From Petaurus breviceps papuanus (Eukaryota > Chordata > Mammalia > Diprotodontia > Petauridae), in NCBI GenBank assembly GCA_028583685.1, contig JAMXIF010000032.1, positions 433,267 through 497,266 on the forward strand: DNA of 64,000 bases, in the 5' to 3' direction. A program made the translations under genes and the position numbers. The notes beneath the pieces were generated by a model. The model did no database searches. It saw only the letters and a program-made list of their open reading frames with translations, and was not told the DNA's origin. Below, piece after piece: positions 53,241 through 64,000 of this stretch (position 1 is the stretch's first letter; the number at the start of each line of letters is the position of its first letter).

Positions 53241-53666
53241 TCTAAGAGGTAAGTAGAGCTGGCATGGTACAGTTTTCTAACCACAGAACACAGCATAGCA
53301 TCACATCCTATAATTTAGGCCCTAATCAATTCTTTAAAAACAATAAATTTTATTTTATTTTCAGATCTGCATTGTCTCCCTCCCATGTCCCACCACCCCC
53401 ATAACACAAGAAAAGCAAAACCCCTGTAAGAAACACAGAACCAATGACCACATTGGTCACATAAAAAAATGCCTTAGTCTGCACTCTGAATCTATCACCT
53501 TTCTATCAAGAGGGGAGTATCCTGTTTCATTGTTAGTCTTCTGGAATTATTGTTGGTCATTGGGTTGATCAGTGTTCCTGAATCTTTTTGTAAGATTTTG
53601 TCTGTAACTTAAATACAGAATAAGAAAAGAAAAAAAGCACACTATAAACTTAAATACAAAATAAGG

Positions 53667-53827
53667 GGGCGGCTAGGTGGCGCAGTGAATAGAGCACCAG
53701 CCCTGGAGTCAGGAGGACCGGAGTTAAAGTCCATCCTCAGATACTTAACACAAAAACTAGCCATGTGACCTTGGGCAAATGGCTTAACCCCAGTTGCCCT
53801 CCAAAAGGCAAAAAAAGAAAAGAAAAA
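53667..53827 (+). mobile_element. Poly-A SINE, young-looking, full length
   Basis: 'ggggcggctaggtggcgcag', 'gccctggagtcaggaggacc' and 'gtgaccttgggcaaatggct' with an A-rich tail. Close to the remembered consensus. It lies at the 3' margin of the HAL1. Confidence 0.95.
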
Positions 53828-54063
53828 CACATGTCATGTATACAGTAAAATATAAGAGAGGATTAAAATATATGGCAATAAATTTCCATTTCAAGAATGC
53901 CTATGTAATAAATACTGCATGTTGTATTGAGAGCTATCCATCTTTTCTTTGACTTCCTTGTAAGTTTTCTTTTCTTCTCTGCTGTGTATTTTTTACTTTG
54001 TTCCCCCCTTCTTCCTTTCCACCCCCATGCCAGAAGGCTACAATTAAACATGGATTATTTATA

Positions 54064-54148
54064 TATAGATATATAAACATACATACACACACATACACAC
54101 ACATACATACACATACATACATACACACATACATATATATATATATAA
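54064..54148. repeat. (ATAC/ACAC)n microsatellite in HAL1 3' UTR
   Basis: Imperfect CATA and CACA units ending in (AT)n. Confidence 0.95.
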
Positions 54149-56241
54149 ACATTCACTTTCCATAACAAATTCTACTCCTGATCTTTATGCTTGTGCATAT
54201 CTTTTATTTCCTATCCCTCCTGATTTTTCTACTTTACTTCTGTCTGCTATTCCTATTATTTAACCTACCTCCCCAAGGATCCCTCCCTTATCCTTCCATT
54301 CTCATAAATATAAACCCCCTTTTATAACCCCACTTTGATGTGTTTCTTCCCCCTCCCCTCTAAAATTCCCTTATCCTCCCATTCCCATGAATCTAAACAC
54401 CCTTCTAACCTCCCTTAATCTATTTCTTCACCCTCCCTTCTAGAGATCTCTCCCTTATCCTCTTCCCTCATCCTATCCCCTTACAGCATTTTGTTTCTTT
54501 TTGAATTTAGAAGACTTTTATATTCTTCTAGACAGATATGTATTGTTTCCTCTTGAATCCAATCCCAGTGAAAGTAGACTTCCAGAATTAAGAGCCCTCC
54601 TCCCCATCTAATTCCTCTGTGTCAATTCTTCCTCTTGTACCTCATTTGTATAAGATGATCACTCATCTTAGCTGGTCCTAAGCAGTTTTACTTTTTAAAG
54701 TCATATCATAATCAGGTCTACCCCAGTTTTTCTTACAAAGTATCCAATTACTAATAACAATCTTAGACATATGTTTTGCATTTTACATACATAAAAGGTT
54801 AACAGTCTGTATTTACTGAGTCTCTTGCAATTAGTCTTTGGTACGTACCTTATATTTCTTTTGGCTCATATATTTCATATCTTTTATTAAGTTCATATTC
54901 CTTTTTGTTGAAACAAAGTTCTGAAATTCTGACAATTCATTAAATGTCCATTTTTTTCCCCATTCAGGATTAGGCTTAGCTTTGCTAGGTATGATATTTT
55001 TGGCTGGAAGCCCAGTTCTTTTGCTCTTTGATATATAGTGTTCCAAGACCTGCAGTCTTTTAGTGTTACCACTGCTAGGTCTTGTGTGATTCTAATTGTG
55101 GTATCACCATATTTAAGTTGTTATTTTCCCTTGTTGCTTGTAATAGTTTATTCTTGAACCAGAGGTTTCAGAATTTGACTATAATATTTCTGTGGGTTTT
55201 CCTTGTAGGATCTCTTTCAGGTGGTGATTGGTGGATTTTTTCTATTTCCACTTTTCCCTCTTGTTTTAATGGTTCAGGACATTTTCTTTAATTATTTCTT
55301 GTTTTATTGTGTCAAGATTCTTTTTTTGATCATAACTTTCAGGTAGTCCAATTATTCTTGTGTTTTCTCTTCTTAGTTGTTTTTCTTATGAGATGTTTCA
55401 AATTCTCTTCTACTTTTCATTCTTTATATTTGTTTTCATTATTTCTTCGTTTCTTATAATTTCATTGACTTCCCCTTGCCCAATTCTGATTTTCAAAGTT
55501 ATTTTCTTCCTTAAGATTTTGGATCTCATTTTCTAATTGGCTGACTTTCTTTTCACAATCTTTTTGTTTATATTGGATTTTTTTTCTCAATCTCTCTAAT
55601 TTGATTTTAAAAGTCTTTTGATAGTTCTATGAATTTTCTTTGGTCAGGTGACCATTTGACATTACTCTTTGGGATAGAAGAGGGTTTCTTTACTTCAGTA
55701 TCCTCTTCTGAATATAAACCCCAGTCTTCTTTATTCCCATAGCAATTCTCTATGGTTCAATTCTTTTCCCTTTGCATGTGCATTTTTTTATAGTAGCTTA
55801 AATTTTGTAATCACTTCTGGTCCTGAGGCATGGAGGATGGTGGCTCTGGCCTCAGATCCTCCTTTAGTCCTCCTCTCTGTCTTGGAACTGAGATCAAGAC
55901 CCCCAGAATCCTGTAAGTATCCACAGCCAGGGGCTTTCTGCCCCATGGCTTCTGAACTCACCAGGCGTGTTCTGGTTCCTTCTTGCCCCTTACTATGTCT
56001 CCACAGCACAGCTGGTCTGGAATTCCTTGTCAGCAGAGGTTCCCTCTGTATTCCCCAAATCAGGTGCCTAACAACCCTCACTGTCCAGGGGTTCAAGTGG
56101 CTGTGGTGGAGACAGCCTCCCAGCCCAGCTAACCCCTATATTAGGTAATATCTTATTGTGTAAGAGGTCCCTCACTTGTAGGGGACTAAGTATCCTTCTG
56201 GGACTTCTCTTTAGATCTCTGATCCCCGAAGGAGCCTCGTT

Positions 56242-56256
56242 CCCCCCCCCCCCCCC
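56242..56256. repeat. 15-base C homopolymer in HAL1 5' UTR
   Basis: Uninterrupted C run (G run on the element's own strand). Confidence 0.97.
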
Positions 56257-56600
56257 TTATTTATTCTTATCAGGTTACATTCACCCTGAGGGGCCATTTA
56301 TCTCTATTGTGGGGAATCTCGAGAGCTTGTGGTTTTCTTATCTACTCCGCCATCTTCCCAGAATCCTCTCTCTCCCTAAATATTCCAAATGTGTTTATCT
56401 TTGTGAAACTATTGTTATTGTATGCATTGTTCTGGTCCCAGTCACTTCATTCTGCATCAGTTCTTACAAGTTTTCTCAGGTTTCTCTGAAACTATCCCTT
56501 TCAGCATTTCTTACAGTAGTATAGTGTTCTATCACAAACTAGTCAATGATTTTTTGGTAATGCTTGATGGTCATTTCCCTTCTTGTGTTTTAAAAGACAC

Positions 56601-57649
56601 TTGAAGAAGTAGCCTTTGCAGTATTTCAGGATCCTGGTTTGGGAGAAACAAATCCAGTAGCTGAGGGCAAAAGTTTTCAAAGTGTTCCACTGAAGAAAGC
56701 TAAGTTCTTGACTGTATTGTGATGATACTTAGTAGTCATCTTTTGGGGCACAAATTTTCTACCTGTGAGGCAGTTATGTTTTTATGTAGCAAGGGAATAG
56801 TCATGCCAGAGTCGCTGATGGTGAATATAGGTATAGAAAAGGTTCTGAAGGGAAAGGAAGAGTTAAAAATAGTTCAGCTGTGGCTATATACTTTCCTGGG
56901 CACAATTTATTTATTTTTCTGATTTATAAATTCCATCAGATACATCTTAAGAGGCCTGGTAACCTTGATTTAGAAGCTATTACTTTTGGAGTCTGATGTG
57001 GCGATAATCCCCAAATCTGAAATATAGTAGTTAGTGGAATAATAAATCAGGAAATAGACTTATTTATAAACTCTTAAAACAAACAAACAAAAGCACCAAC
57101 AGAGCTTTGCAGTAGATAAATGAAACCTGTAACATTAAGAAATTCTCTCAAGATGAGGGCTTTGGTGGTATATTGGGTAGAGGAAGGCCTACTGGGTCTC
57201 CTTTAGCTCTGATTGCATTATCCATCATAGGGTCCACTTGTGCTCATAGAGTGTTCTGTTCTCTTCATGGTTTTCAACCTGCTTAGATCCACGTACCTCT
57301 TTAGTAAGCCAAGGAGCTGGAGATTCCCCAAAGACTGTCCAGCCTATAGAGAGACCATATTGTTGGCTCTTTATTTTCCACTTTTTCTGTTTCTTTTAAT
57401 GACTTGGGCTTTCTTAGTTTCTGGGATAAGAGACATGTCTGAGGGTTGACTTGGGGAGAATGGGCCCAGCAAACACATAAATTGGAGTTACAGAAAAACT
57501 GAACTGCATAAGGAATGGTAGAATATGGCCTTGTTCACACTGACCCCTTTCCCTACTCAGCTCTCTGCACCACCCCTAAACTTGATAATACTTGCTTTTT
57601 GGTGTGATGGGGGCTTAAAACAGCAGCAACCAGAGATGGTCTCATAGTC
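56601..57649. other. Repeat-poor, unassigned
   Basis: About 1 kb without a recognised repeat. An (AAAC)n run lies at 57077-57090. Short frames have no known motif. Confidence 0.4.
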
Positions 57650-58395
57650 ACAGAGGCAGTTGGAAGGAACTTCATTGGTTGTCTAATCAAGCATATGCCT
57701 GAAAAAAAATATCTCCCCACAACAGGACAAATTATCTAATCTCTTTTTGGAAATTTCCAGTAAGCAGGAATCCATTACTTTTCAAGGAAGCCCCGTCTGC
57801 TTTTGAATAGCTCCAATCATTAGGAACTTTCCCACAACTTTGAGTCTAAGTCCATCACTTTGTAACTTCCACCCATGGCTCCTTGTTCTTTTTTACAGGA
57901 TGAAGAACAAGTAATTTTTTTAACCACTTGACCACTCTAAGATGGCTAACATAGCACCCCTAAGTCCTTTCTTCAGGTTAAATATCCTCTATTTTTTTTC
58001 CAAACAGACCCTTATATGGCACGGGCTTAAGATCCTTTACTGTTTTGGTTGTCTTCCTCTGCATGGTTTCCTTATCAACATCCTTCCTAAACTGGTGTAC
58101 GCAGAACTGAACATAATACTCCAAATATACTCCAACCAGAGGAGAGTCGAGTGGAATTTATTCCTGGAACCTGTGCTTTTCTTGATGAAGCTTTCTCCCT
58201 CTTTCTTTCTTTTTCCTTCTCCCTCTTCCTCTTCTTCCTTCCCTTTCCCCTTTCTCCTCCTCTTCATTATTATTTTGGCAGCCATACTCCACTGTTGATT
58301 CATATTGAGATTGTGCTAAAGTTGAAAACCCAGATTTTTTCAGAGAAAATACTTTCTAACCATACCTATCTATTTGCATTTGTCAATACAAACAT
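57650..58395 (-). mobile_element. CR1/L3-type LINE fragment, antisense
   Basis: 'gaatagctccaatcattagg', 'taacttccacccatggctcc', 'gaactgaacataatactcc' and 'ccatactccactgttgattc' follow antisense CR1/L3 order. A pyrimidine microsatellite interrupts it at 58192-58262. Confidence 0.88.
58192..58262. repeat. (TTTC/TTCC)n pyrimidine tract
   Basis: About 70 bp of C/T-rich sequence within the CR1/L3. S/F/L/P-rich and E/K-rich frames are artefacts. Confidence 0.93.
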
Positions 58396-58396
58396 A

Positions 58397-58625
58397 ATAG
58401 CTAATAACAAAAAGTATTTATATAGTGCTTTGAGATTTGCAAAGTGCTGAAAATATTTCCTCATTTTTTTTCACAACAACCCTGGGAGGTAGGTTGTATT
58501 ATTATTCCCATTTTACAGGTGAGGAAAGTGAGGGGGAGAGAAGTTAAATGACTTGCCCGAGTCCAAGATTTGAACTCAGGTCTTCCTGACTCCAAGTCTA
58601 GCATTTTCTCTGCTATGCTGCCTAT
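58397..58625 (-). mobile_element. MIR-type SINE, antisense, full length
   Basis: 'tatatagtgctttgagattt', 'caaccctgggaggtaggttg' and 'ttgaactcaggtcttcctga' to 'gctatgctgcc'. Confidence 0.92.
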
Positions 58626-59726
58626 AACTGTTCCAAATGTAAGGTTTTTCATGTATTTCATCTCTATGTTGGAAGCAAATTGTGTTCATATTGGGAATTT
58701 ACAGCATACATGATAGGGCAGACAACAGAATTCACCTCAAGGTTTTTGAATACAAAAGTGGGTAAACAATGCTATGTTGAGAAGATGACTACGAAAATCA
58801 ATATGATGGCTGTCTTGGAGAGGGTAGAATGAAGGCAGTATGGGAAGTTGTAATAATAAATAAATTAAACAATAAAATAAAATAATAATAAAAAGCATTT
58901 GGGATGTTGTAATAATAATAATAACAATAGAGAAGAGATAGAGACCTGGACTAGAGTATTGGGGTGGGTACAGAAAGCAGGAGACATGTAAGAGTTATTT
59001 TTGGTAGAATTTTTTCTTTAAAAATGTTTTAGGGAGTAGAAGCAGGACCTCCAAGAGGCTCTGGCTTCCACCTTCCCCAATCAACATAAAAAGGGGACTT
59101 TGAACAAATTTTGGAGCTGCAGGACGCACAAAATGACACAGAGAAGCTAACCTCCCACTGAGGACATCCCGGCAGGCCAGCAGGAATCAGCCAGGGCAGC
59201 ACTCTGAGAGCCAAGCCCAGGCCCCCATGATCAAGAGGTTCTAGCCCCAGGGCAGGTCTGACTAGCTGCCTGCCGGAGGGACTCCAGATCAGCAAGCAAC
59301 TGTGGCCGTGTCCAGAATTATCAACACATAGATGCAAAGGACAAAGTGAGAGGTCAGTGCAGTCTGGACTTTGGGACCCAGCAAGTGAGAGTGTGTCAGA
59401 TTTTGCCCCTGGGGCGAGAAGCCGCTGAGACACCCAGCACAGGCAGCCAGCGCCACCTGGCAGCTTTAGCTCCTGGCCTGCAAAGTGTAGGGGGACCAAG
59501 TGACCAGTCTGAGGGGTAAATGCTCTTGCTTTAACTTGCTTGGATGTAGATTGCAGTCTAGGGTGTGTGTCCAGCTTGCCAGAGCATGTGGAGACCTCAG
59601 AGAGGGCACTCATCTAATACCCCCGGCAGCTAAGAAAACCCCAGTGTTTGGTTCGAAAACTCCCCTGTCTGGAGGTAGAGTCCTACTATAGCAAAAAGCC
59701 CAGGGGTCAAGTGACTGAGGGGCGAC

Positions 59727-60770
59727 ATGACCAGGCAAAGGAAACAAAGCAGACAGAAGATTCCAACATTAGACTCTTATTTTGGGGACAAAAAGGAGCA
59801 AAGCATGGAACAGGAGGAAAATAGTGAAGTCAGAACTCCTGCACCAAAAGCTTCAAAGGAAAATACGAGCTGGTTACAGGCCATAGAGGACCGTAAGAAG
59901 CAGATAAGAGAAGTAGAGAAAATTGGGAAAAGAAATGAGAACTATGCAATAAAACTATGAAGTGAGAGTCAACAGCCTGACTGAGGAAACTAACAACTTA
60001 AAAAATAGACTAACTCAAATGGCAAAAGAGGCTCAAAAAGGCAATGAGGAGAAGAATGCCTTAAAAAGCCTAATTTGCCAGATGGAAAAAAGAATCTCAA
60101 AAGCTCACTGAGGAGAACCATTGCTTCAGAATTAGATTGGAGCAAATGGAAGCTAATGACTTTATGAGAAATCAAGATGCTGTTAAACAGATACAAACGA
60201 AAGAAAAGAAGGCAATGTGAAATATCTCATGGGAAAAACTACTGACCTGGAAAATAGATCCAGGAGAGATAATTTAAAAATTATCATACTACCTGAAAGC
60301 CATGATCATGATCAAAGTAAGAACCTAGAAATCATCCTCCAGGAAGTTCTCAAAGAAAACTGCCCTGGTGTTTTAGAACCAGAGCACAAAGAATCCACCG
60401 ATCACCTCCTGAAAAAGATCCCCAAAAGAAAACTCCTAGGAATATTATAGCCAGGTTCAGGAATTCCCAGATTAAGGAGAGAATATGACAAGTATCCAGG
60501 AAGAAACAATTTGAATATTGTGGAAACACAATCAGGATAACCTAGGATCTGGCAGCTTCTATACTGAAGAATCAAAGGGCTTGGAATATGATATTCTGCA
60601 GGGCAAAGGAGCTGGGATTAAAACCAAGAGTCACCTACCCAGCAAAACTGAGTATCATGTTTCAGGGGAAAATATGATCATTCAGTGGAATAGAGGACTT
60701 TCAAGCATTCTTCATGAAAAAAAAAAACAGATTTGAATAGAAAATTTGACATTCAGATACAAGAAGGAAG
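59727..60770 (+). pseudogene. L1-type ORF1 relic (nucleic-acid-binding chaperone)
   Basis: It starts MTRQRKQSRQKIPTLDSYF, open for 77 codons to 59957, then frame-disrupted. A second open stretch, 60217-60450, carries LENRSRRDNLKIIILPESHD, the entry to the RRM-like domain. C-terminal-domain code follows in other frames: RNIIARFRNSQIKERI near 60440, a GNTIRITQDLAAS block near 60525-60560, and TYPAKLSI near 60633-60657 (a hallmark of L1 ORF1). The intact protein would be an RNA-binding trimer in retrotransposition particles. Several shifts and stops show it is dead. Confidence 0.85.
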
Positions 60771-61555
60771 AGAAGCGTGAGAAGGTAAACAGGGAAAAGA
60801 AATCATAAGGAACTTATCAAAGTTGAACTATTAACATTCCTACATGGAAAAACAATAATTGTAACTGATGAAACTTTTCTCAGTATGAAAATAGTTGAAG
60901 GGAATAGAAATATATATATATGTCTGTATATGAGGGTATATGGGCATATGAATACATATGTGAATGTGTGTATATAAGGTTACAGGTATACATAGATAAA
61001 GGGCACAGGACCAATTTAATAAGAAAGGATGATACTTAAAAGGTGAAATTAAGAGGTGAGAGGGGAATATAATGAGAGGAGATGGGGAGAGACAGAATGG
61101 GGTGAACTATCTCATATAGAAGAGGCAAGGGAAAGTGGTTACAATGGAGGGGAAGAATAGGAAGGGAAAAGGGAATGGGTCAACCTTATTCTCATTGAAT
61201 TTGGTTTTGGGAGGGAATGAAATACACAATAAATAGGGTATCTCACCCTCCAGGAGAATAGGGGGGAAGGGGATGAGAGGGGGGATGATGGAAGAGAGGG
61301 CAGGCTGGGGGGAGGGAAGTTGGAAGCACCCACTGTTGAAAAGGGACAGGATCAAAGTAGAGAATAGAACAAGTGGGAGGTGGGATAGGAGGGAGGGAAA
61401 TATAGTCAGTCTTTTACAATATATCTACTATGTTATTGTTTTGCATTAGCTACACATGTATAACCTGTACTGAACTGCTTATCTTCCCAGTAAGGGTGGG
61501 TGACAAGGGAGGAAGGGAATGAATCTGGAATTCAAAGTTTTAAAATCAAATGTTT

Positions 61556-61558
<3 letters not shown>

Positions 61559-61611
<53 letters not shown>
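61559..61611. repeat. (AT)n microsatellite in HAL1 3' UTR
   Basis: About 26 AT units at the site where the related element at 4316 has (ATT)n. Confidence 0.97.
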
Positions 61612-61612
<1 letters not shown>

Positions 61613-62470
61613 TATTTTATATATAATTGGGAAATAAGATATACAGGCACTGGGGCATAGAGATCCCCCATGCCCTACTGGAAAAGTCGAAAGGGGTATG
61701 GGAGAAAATGTGAGAGACAGCAGATTGGAGGAGGGGATATCCTGTGGGACTGCTATCTTGGGGGTGGTGGGTAGGGGAAAAACAGGGAGAAAATTTGTAA
61801 CTCAGAATCTGGCGGAAATGAATAATATAAATCAGAAGTTAAAAAACCATTTGAAAAATGAAAAAAAAATGTTTTATTGATATCTTTTGTTTTTATACCA
61901 CCCTATATTACATTGTCTCTTATAACAATGTATAAAAAAGGAAGGGGAAAAGAGTAATTAAGCAAAATTAACCAATATTTCAACCAAGTTCAACAGTAAT
62001 GCATTGTTCAGCATTGTTCTGTACCTTTAGCCCCCATCTTCTTCAAAGAGAGGGAGATGCACACTTATATCTCTTTTTTTTCCATCATATAAAGTCATTT
62101 GTCAAGTTCTTTCCATTCAATCTGCAGTACTCACAAAGTTTAGTCATTATAATTACGTAGCATTCAATTCTGATTTTTTGTTCTTTTCAGTTACATAATA
62201 ATAATTTATAATTTTGCATATTTTCCTAGTTCTCTTTAATTCCCTTTTCTTCAGTTCGCATATCTTCTTATGCTTCTGTGTACTGTTCATATGCATCTTT
62301 TCTTGTAGAACAGTGCATGTATGTGCTATAATTTGCTTAACCATTTCTTGATCAAGAGAAATTTACGTATTTTTCTAGTTCCTTATAGGCAAATTTGAGA
62401 GAATTTGATGGCTGGTTACAATATGGTAGGGGAAGAGTAAAAGATGACTCCAAGATTTCAATTTAGTATT

Positions 62471-62779
62471 TTATAATATTTAACTATTCTATTTGTATGG
62501 ATTTTGTCTGGTTTTCTAATCAGTGCTGTAGGATCCTAAAGGGTAAAAGTCTTATCCTCCACTTTTGTCTCTCCCAAAGTATCTATTTCCCACCTTTTAG
62601 CCATTTAGAAAGTATTTTTAAATTAATTTAATTTGCACAAGACTATTTATTTAGTGAAAATGTTATCAGCCTCATCATTTTTCTAGTGGCCTTCTTATTC
62701 TTACTGATCATTGTGAGGCCAAAATAGATTAGGACAACATTAATCAAAGTAGATGAAAGTTAAAAGTTGTAAAAGGAAG
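62471..62779. other. No recognisable feature
   Basis: About 0.3 kb of AT-rich sequence between the nest and the RTE-like LINE. Confidence 0.4.
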
Positions 62780-64000
62780 TAGGTTGTCCTGTGGCAATCA
62801 CAGGTGGGTCTCTCTCAGTCATTGCTGGCAAGATTCTTGCTATATCTTTAATTGGCTGGTCCTTCACCTGGAAGATAGTCATCTACCTGAGAGCCAGTAT
62901 GGCTTCAAAAAGGGCCAAGGAATGGTTGATATGGTGTTTGCTACATGAAAACTCCAGGAGGAATGCCAGAAGCAAACCAGAGGTCTCTACACAATGTTTG
63001 CTGATCTGACCAGGGCCTTTGATTTCATCAGTCCTAAAAACTTATGGAAGATCATGGCAAAATTTGGTTGTTCAGAGAAGTTCTTCAGTTTTGTACAACA
63101 GTTTCATGACAGTTTTAATGGGTTATGGACAATGGACAATGCTCTTGTGCTTTCCCAGTCACCAAAGGAATGAAGCAGGGCTGTGTGCTTGATCTCATGC
63201 TTTTTTTTTAAACATGATATTTTAGCAATATTTTCAGATGCCTCCAACAAGGATGAAAACATCAAGGTCAGTTTACCACACTGATGGTAAATTCTTTAAC
63301 TCGGAAAGGTTACAAGCCAGGACTAAAGTGGAGGGAGGCTTTTTGTGGTATGTGACTTTTTGTTTGCAGATAATTGTATAAACAGGTAGCCTCTGAGTAT
63401 GAGATGGAACAGAATATGAATCAATTCTCTGCCACAAGAATTTTGGCTTGACAATTAATACAAAGAAAACAGTTCTTCACCAGCCATTACTGCACCATCC
63501 ACATGTAGAAGTTTTGGTTACAGCAAATGGAGAAATTTTGAATAGTGTGGATGTTTGCTTGCCTTCGCAATAGACTTTCCAGGGATGTACACACAGATGA
63601 TAAGTTTGACACACATTGCCAGAGTTATCTCAGTGTTTGGGAAGCTCTGAAGGAAAGTGTGAGAAAAGAGGTACTGGGTTGCCTATTAAACTGAAGGTCT
63701 ACAGAGCTGTTGTTCTGACTTTGTTGTGTGCCTATGAAACCTGGGCAGTCTACCAGCACCTTGCCAGGAAACAGAATCATTTCCATCTTATTTGTCTTGG
63801 GAAGATTCTGAAGATCACCTGACAAGATAAGGTACCAGACACTGAGGTCCTTTCTCAAATTGAACCACCAAACATTCACACTTGACTGCAGAGAGCACAG
63901 ATTCTGTGGTCTGGCCATGTTGTTTGAATGCCAAACATACATTTTCTTCAAAGACCATTTTTGCAGAGAACTCTCACAAGGAAGGTGCTCAGTGGAGGTC
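62780..64000 (+). mobile_element. RTE-like LINE, reverse-transcriptase region, truncated by window edge
   Basis: Pieces of a non-LTR reverse transcriptase occur in correct order across frames. They are LSVIAGKILA (from about 62810), a KGMKQGCVL block (63164-63190), a LFADNC box (63360-63377) in which the second catalytic Asp of FADD is Asn, and KLKVYRAVVLTLL...YETWAVYQ (63616-63822). They match the post-RT region of RTE-like LINEs as I remember it. Multiple stops and frame shifts mean it is inactive. The 3' tail would lie beyond 64000 and may be the RTE-type tail seen at 51440. Confidence 0.87.

Larger units (their letters stand above)
53609..56375 (-). mobile_element. HAL1-like (ORF1-only) L1 derivative, antisense
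   Basis: Read on the minus strand it starts near 56365 with 'gggaagatggcggagtagat', followed by a 5' UTR to about 55790. An ORF1 relic lies at about 55790-54830. Its C-terminal domain codes ITQDLAVVTLKD and AKELGFQPKIS with a degraded YPAKLS box (YLAKLS). The relic is followed directly by about 1 kb of pyrimidine-rich (+ strand) 3' UTR. No reverse transcriptase or endonuclease ORF2 is present. Several stops and frame shifts make it dead. A SINE sits at 53667-53827. The left edge is approximate. Confidence 0.82.
53335..56600 (-). mobile_element. L1 LINE 3' end, antisense, split by a HAL1
   Basis: Part one (53335-53608) has a T-rich start, 'cagatctgcattgtctccct' and 'ggtcattgggttgatcagtg'. Part two (about 56376-56600) continues with 'actattgttattgtatgc', 'cattctgcatcagttctta' and 'cttacagtagtatagtgtt'. 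The 2.8 kb between is a HAL1-like element. Confidence 0.85.
59032..61864 (+). mobile_element. Complete HAL1-like (ORF1-only) L1 derivative, 2833 bp
   Basis: It is bounded by an exact 12-bp duplication, aaaaatgtttta (59020-59031 and 61865-61876). Order: 5' UTR 59032-59726, ORF1 relic 59727 to about 60770, then directly a 1.1-kb G-rich 3' UTR ending in poly-A. This 3' UTR is shared with the truncated copy at 3967-4592. No endonuclease/reverse-transcriptase ORF2 is present. Half-L1 elements of this kind are known in mammals. It would need L1 machinery in trans. Confidence 0.9.
59006..62406 (-). mobile_element. 5'-truncated L1 3' end, antisense, split by HAL1
   Basis: The first 20 or so bases (59010-59031) are its T-rich tail and terminal 'aaaatgtttta'. 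The rest (61865-62399) has 'gttttattgatatctttt', 'ttataattacgtagcattc' and 'ttgcttaaccatttcttg', the L1 3' UTR read antisense. A short duplication 'agaattt' (59006-59012 / 62400-62406) bounds it in L2. Confidence 0.85.
58905..62470 (-). mobile_element. L2 LINE 3' UTR, antisense, the outermost shell of a triple nest
   Basis: The left part (58905-59012) contains 'gagacctggactagagtatt'. The right part (62400-62470) has 'tggctggttacaatatggta' and 'gatgactccaagatttc', which follow directly in L2. Everything between is an L1 containing a HAL1. Confidence 0.75.

Noticed and set aside
59029-59613. 194-codon minus-strand open frame
   Set aside because: It is exactly antisense to the HAL1 5' UTR, has no recognised domain, and is explained by the GC-rich UTR composition.
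63625-63951. 108-codon minus-strand frame
   Set aside because: Antisense of an RTE-like LINE coding relic.

Overview
The window is 64 kb of non-coding, repeat-saturated mammalian DNA, almost certainly from a marsupial. The evidence is the repeat complement. CORE-SINEs with a BovB/RTE-type tail (Mar1-like) occur many times, as do short poly-A SINEs with the head 'ggcagctaggtggcgcag'. Alongside them are MIR-type SINEs in several tail classes, L2 and CR1/L3 LINEs, L1 3' ends of metatherian type, and RTE LINE pieces. Opossum versus Australian marsupial cannot be settled by reading alone. I found no convincing protein-coding gene, tRNA, rRNA or snRNA gene, or CRISPR array. Every longer open frame is explained by a repeat, its antisense strand, or a microsatellite. 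The window could be intergenic or lie inside a long intron.

Layout. 0-14 kb: MIR and L2 relics, a 5'-truncated L1/HAL1 3' end with target-site duplications (3967-4592), a CR1/L3 split by a Mar1 SINE, a tiny mariner-like hairpin inside an L2, and a 175-bp polypyrimidine tract. 14-28 kb: a pair of diverged, unclassified ~205-bp copies (14997 and 17117), a hAT-like element carrying a SINE, a long antisense L2 carrying a Mar1 and a GA tract, L1 tails, and several repeat-free AT-rich blocks that could be conserved regulatory DNA. 28-42 kb: dense MIR/L2/Mar1 mosaics, an antisense L1-type ORF1 fragment, and a 1150-bp solo-LTR-like fossil with 5-bp duplications inside an L2. 42-53 kb: the longest stretch poor in repeats (42.6-44.7 kb), an (ATCC)n array holding a 10-N gap, RTE-tailed fragments, a second hAT-like element and a SINE with an internal (TG)n. 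53-64 kb: an antisense ORF1-only HAL1-like element inside an L1, a CR1/L3, a complete sense HAL1-like element inside an L1 inside an L2, and the reverse-transcriptase part of an RTE-like LINE running off the right edge.

Nothing here acts as a gene pathway. The interest lies in stratigraphy: precise duplications show who inserted into whom, two independent half-L1 elements lack ORF2, and microsatellites arise repeatedly at the same site within repeat families. Repeat family names are my reading of remembered consensus sequences, not database matches; RepeatMasker with a marsupial library would settle them.
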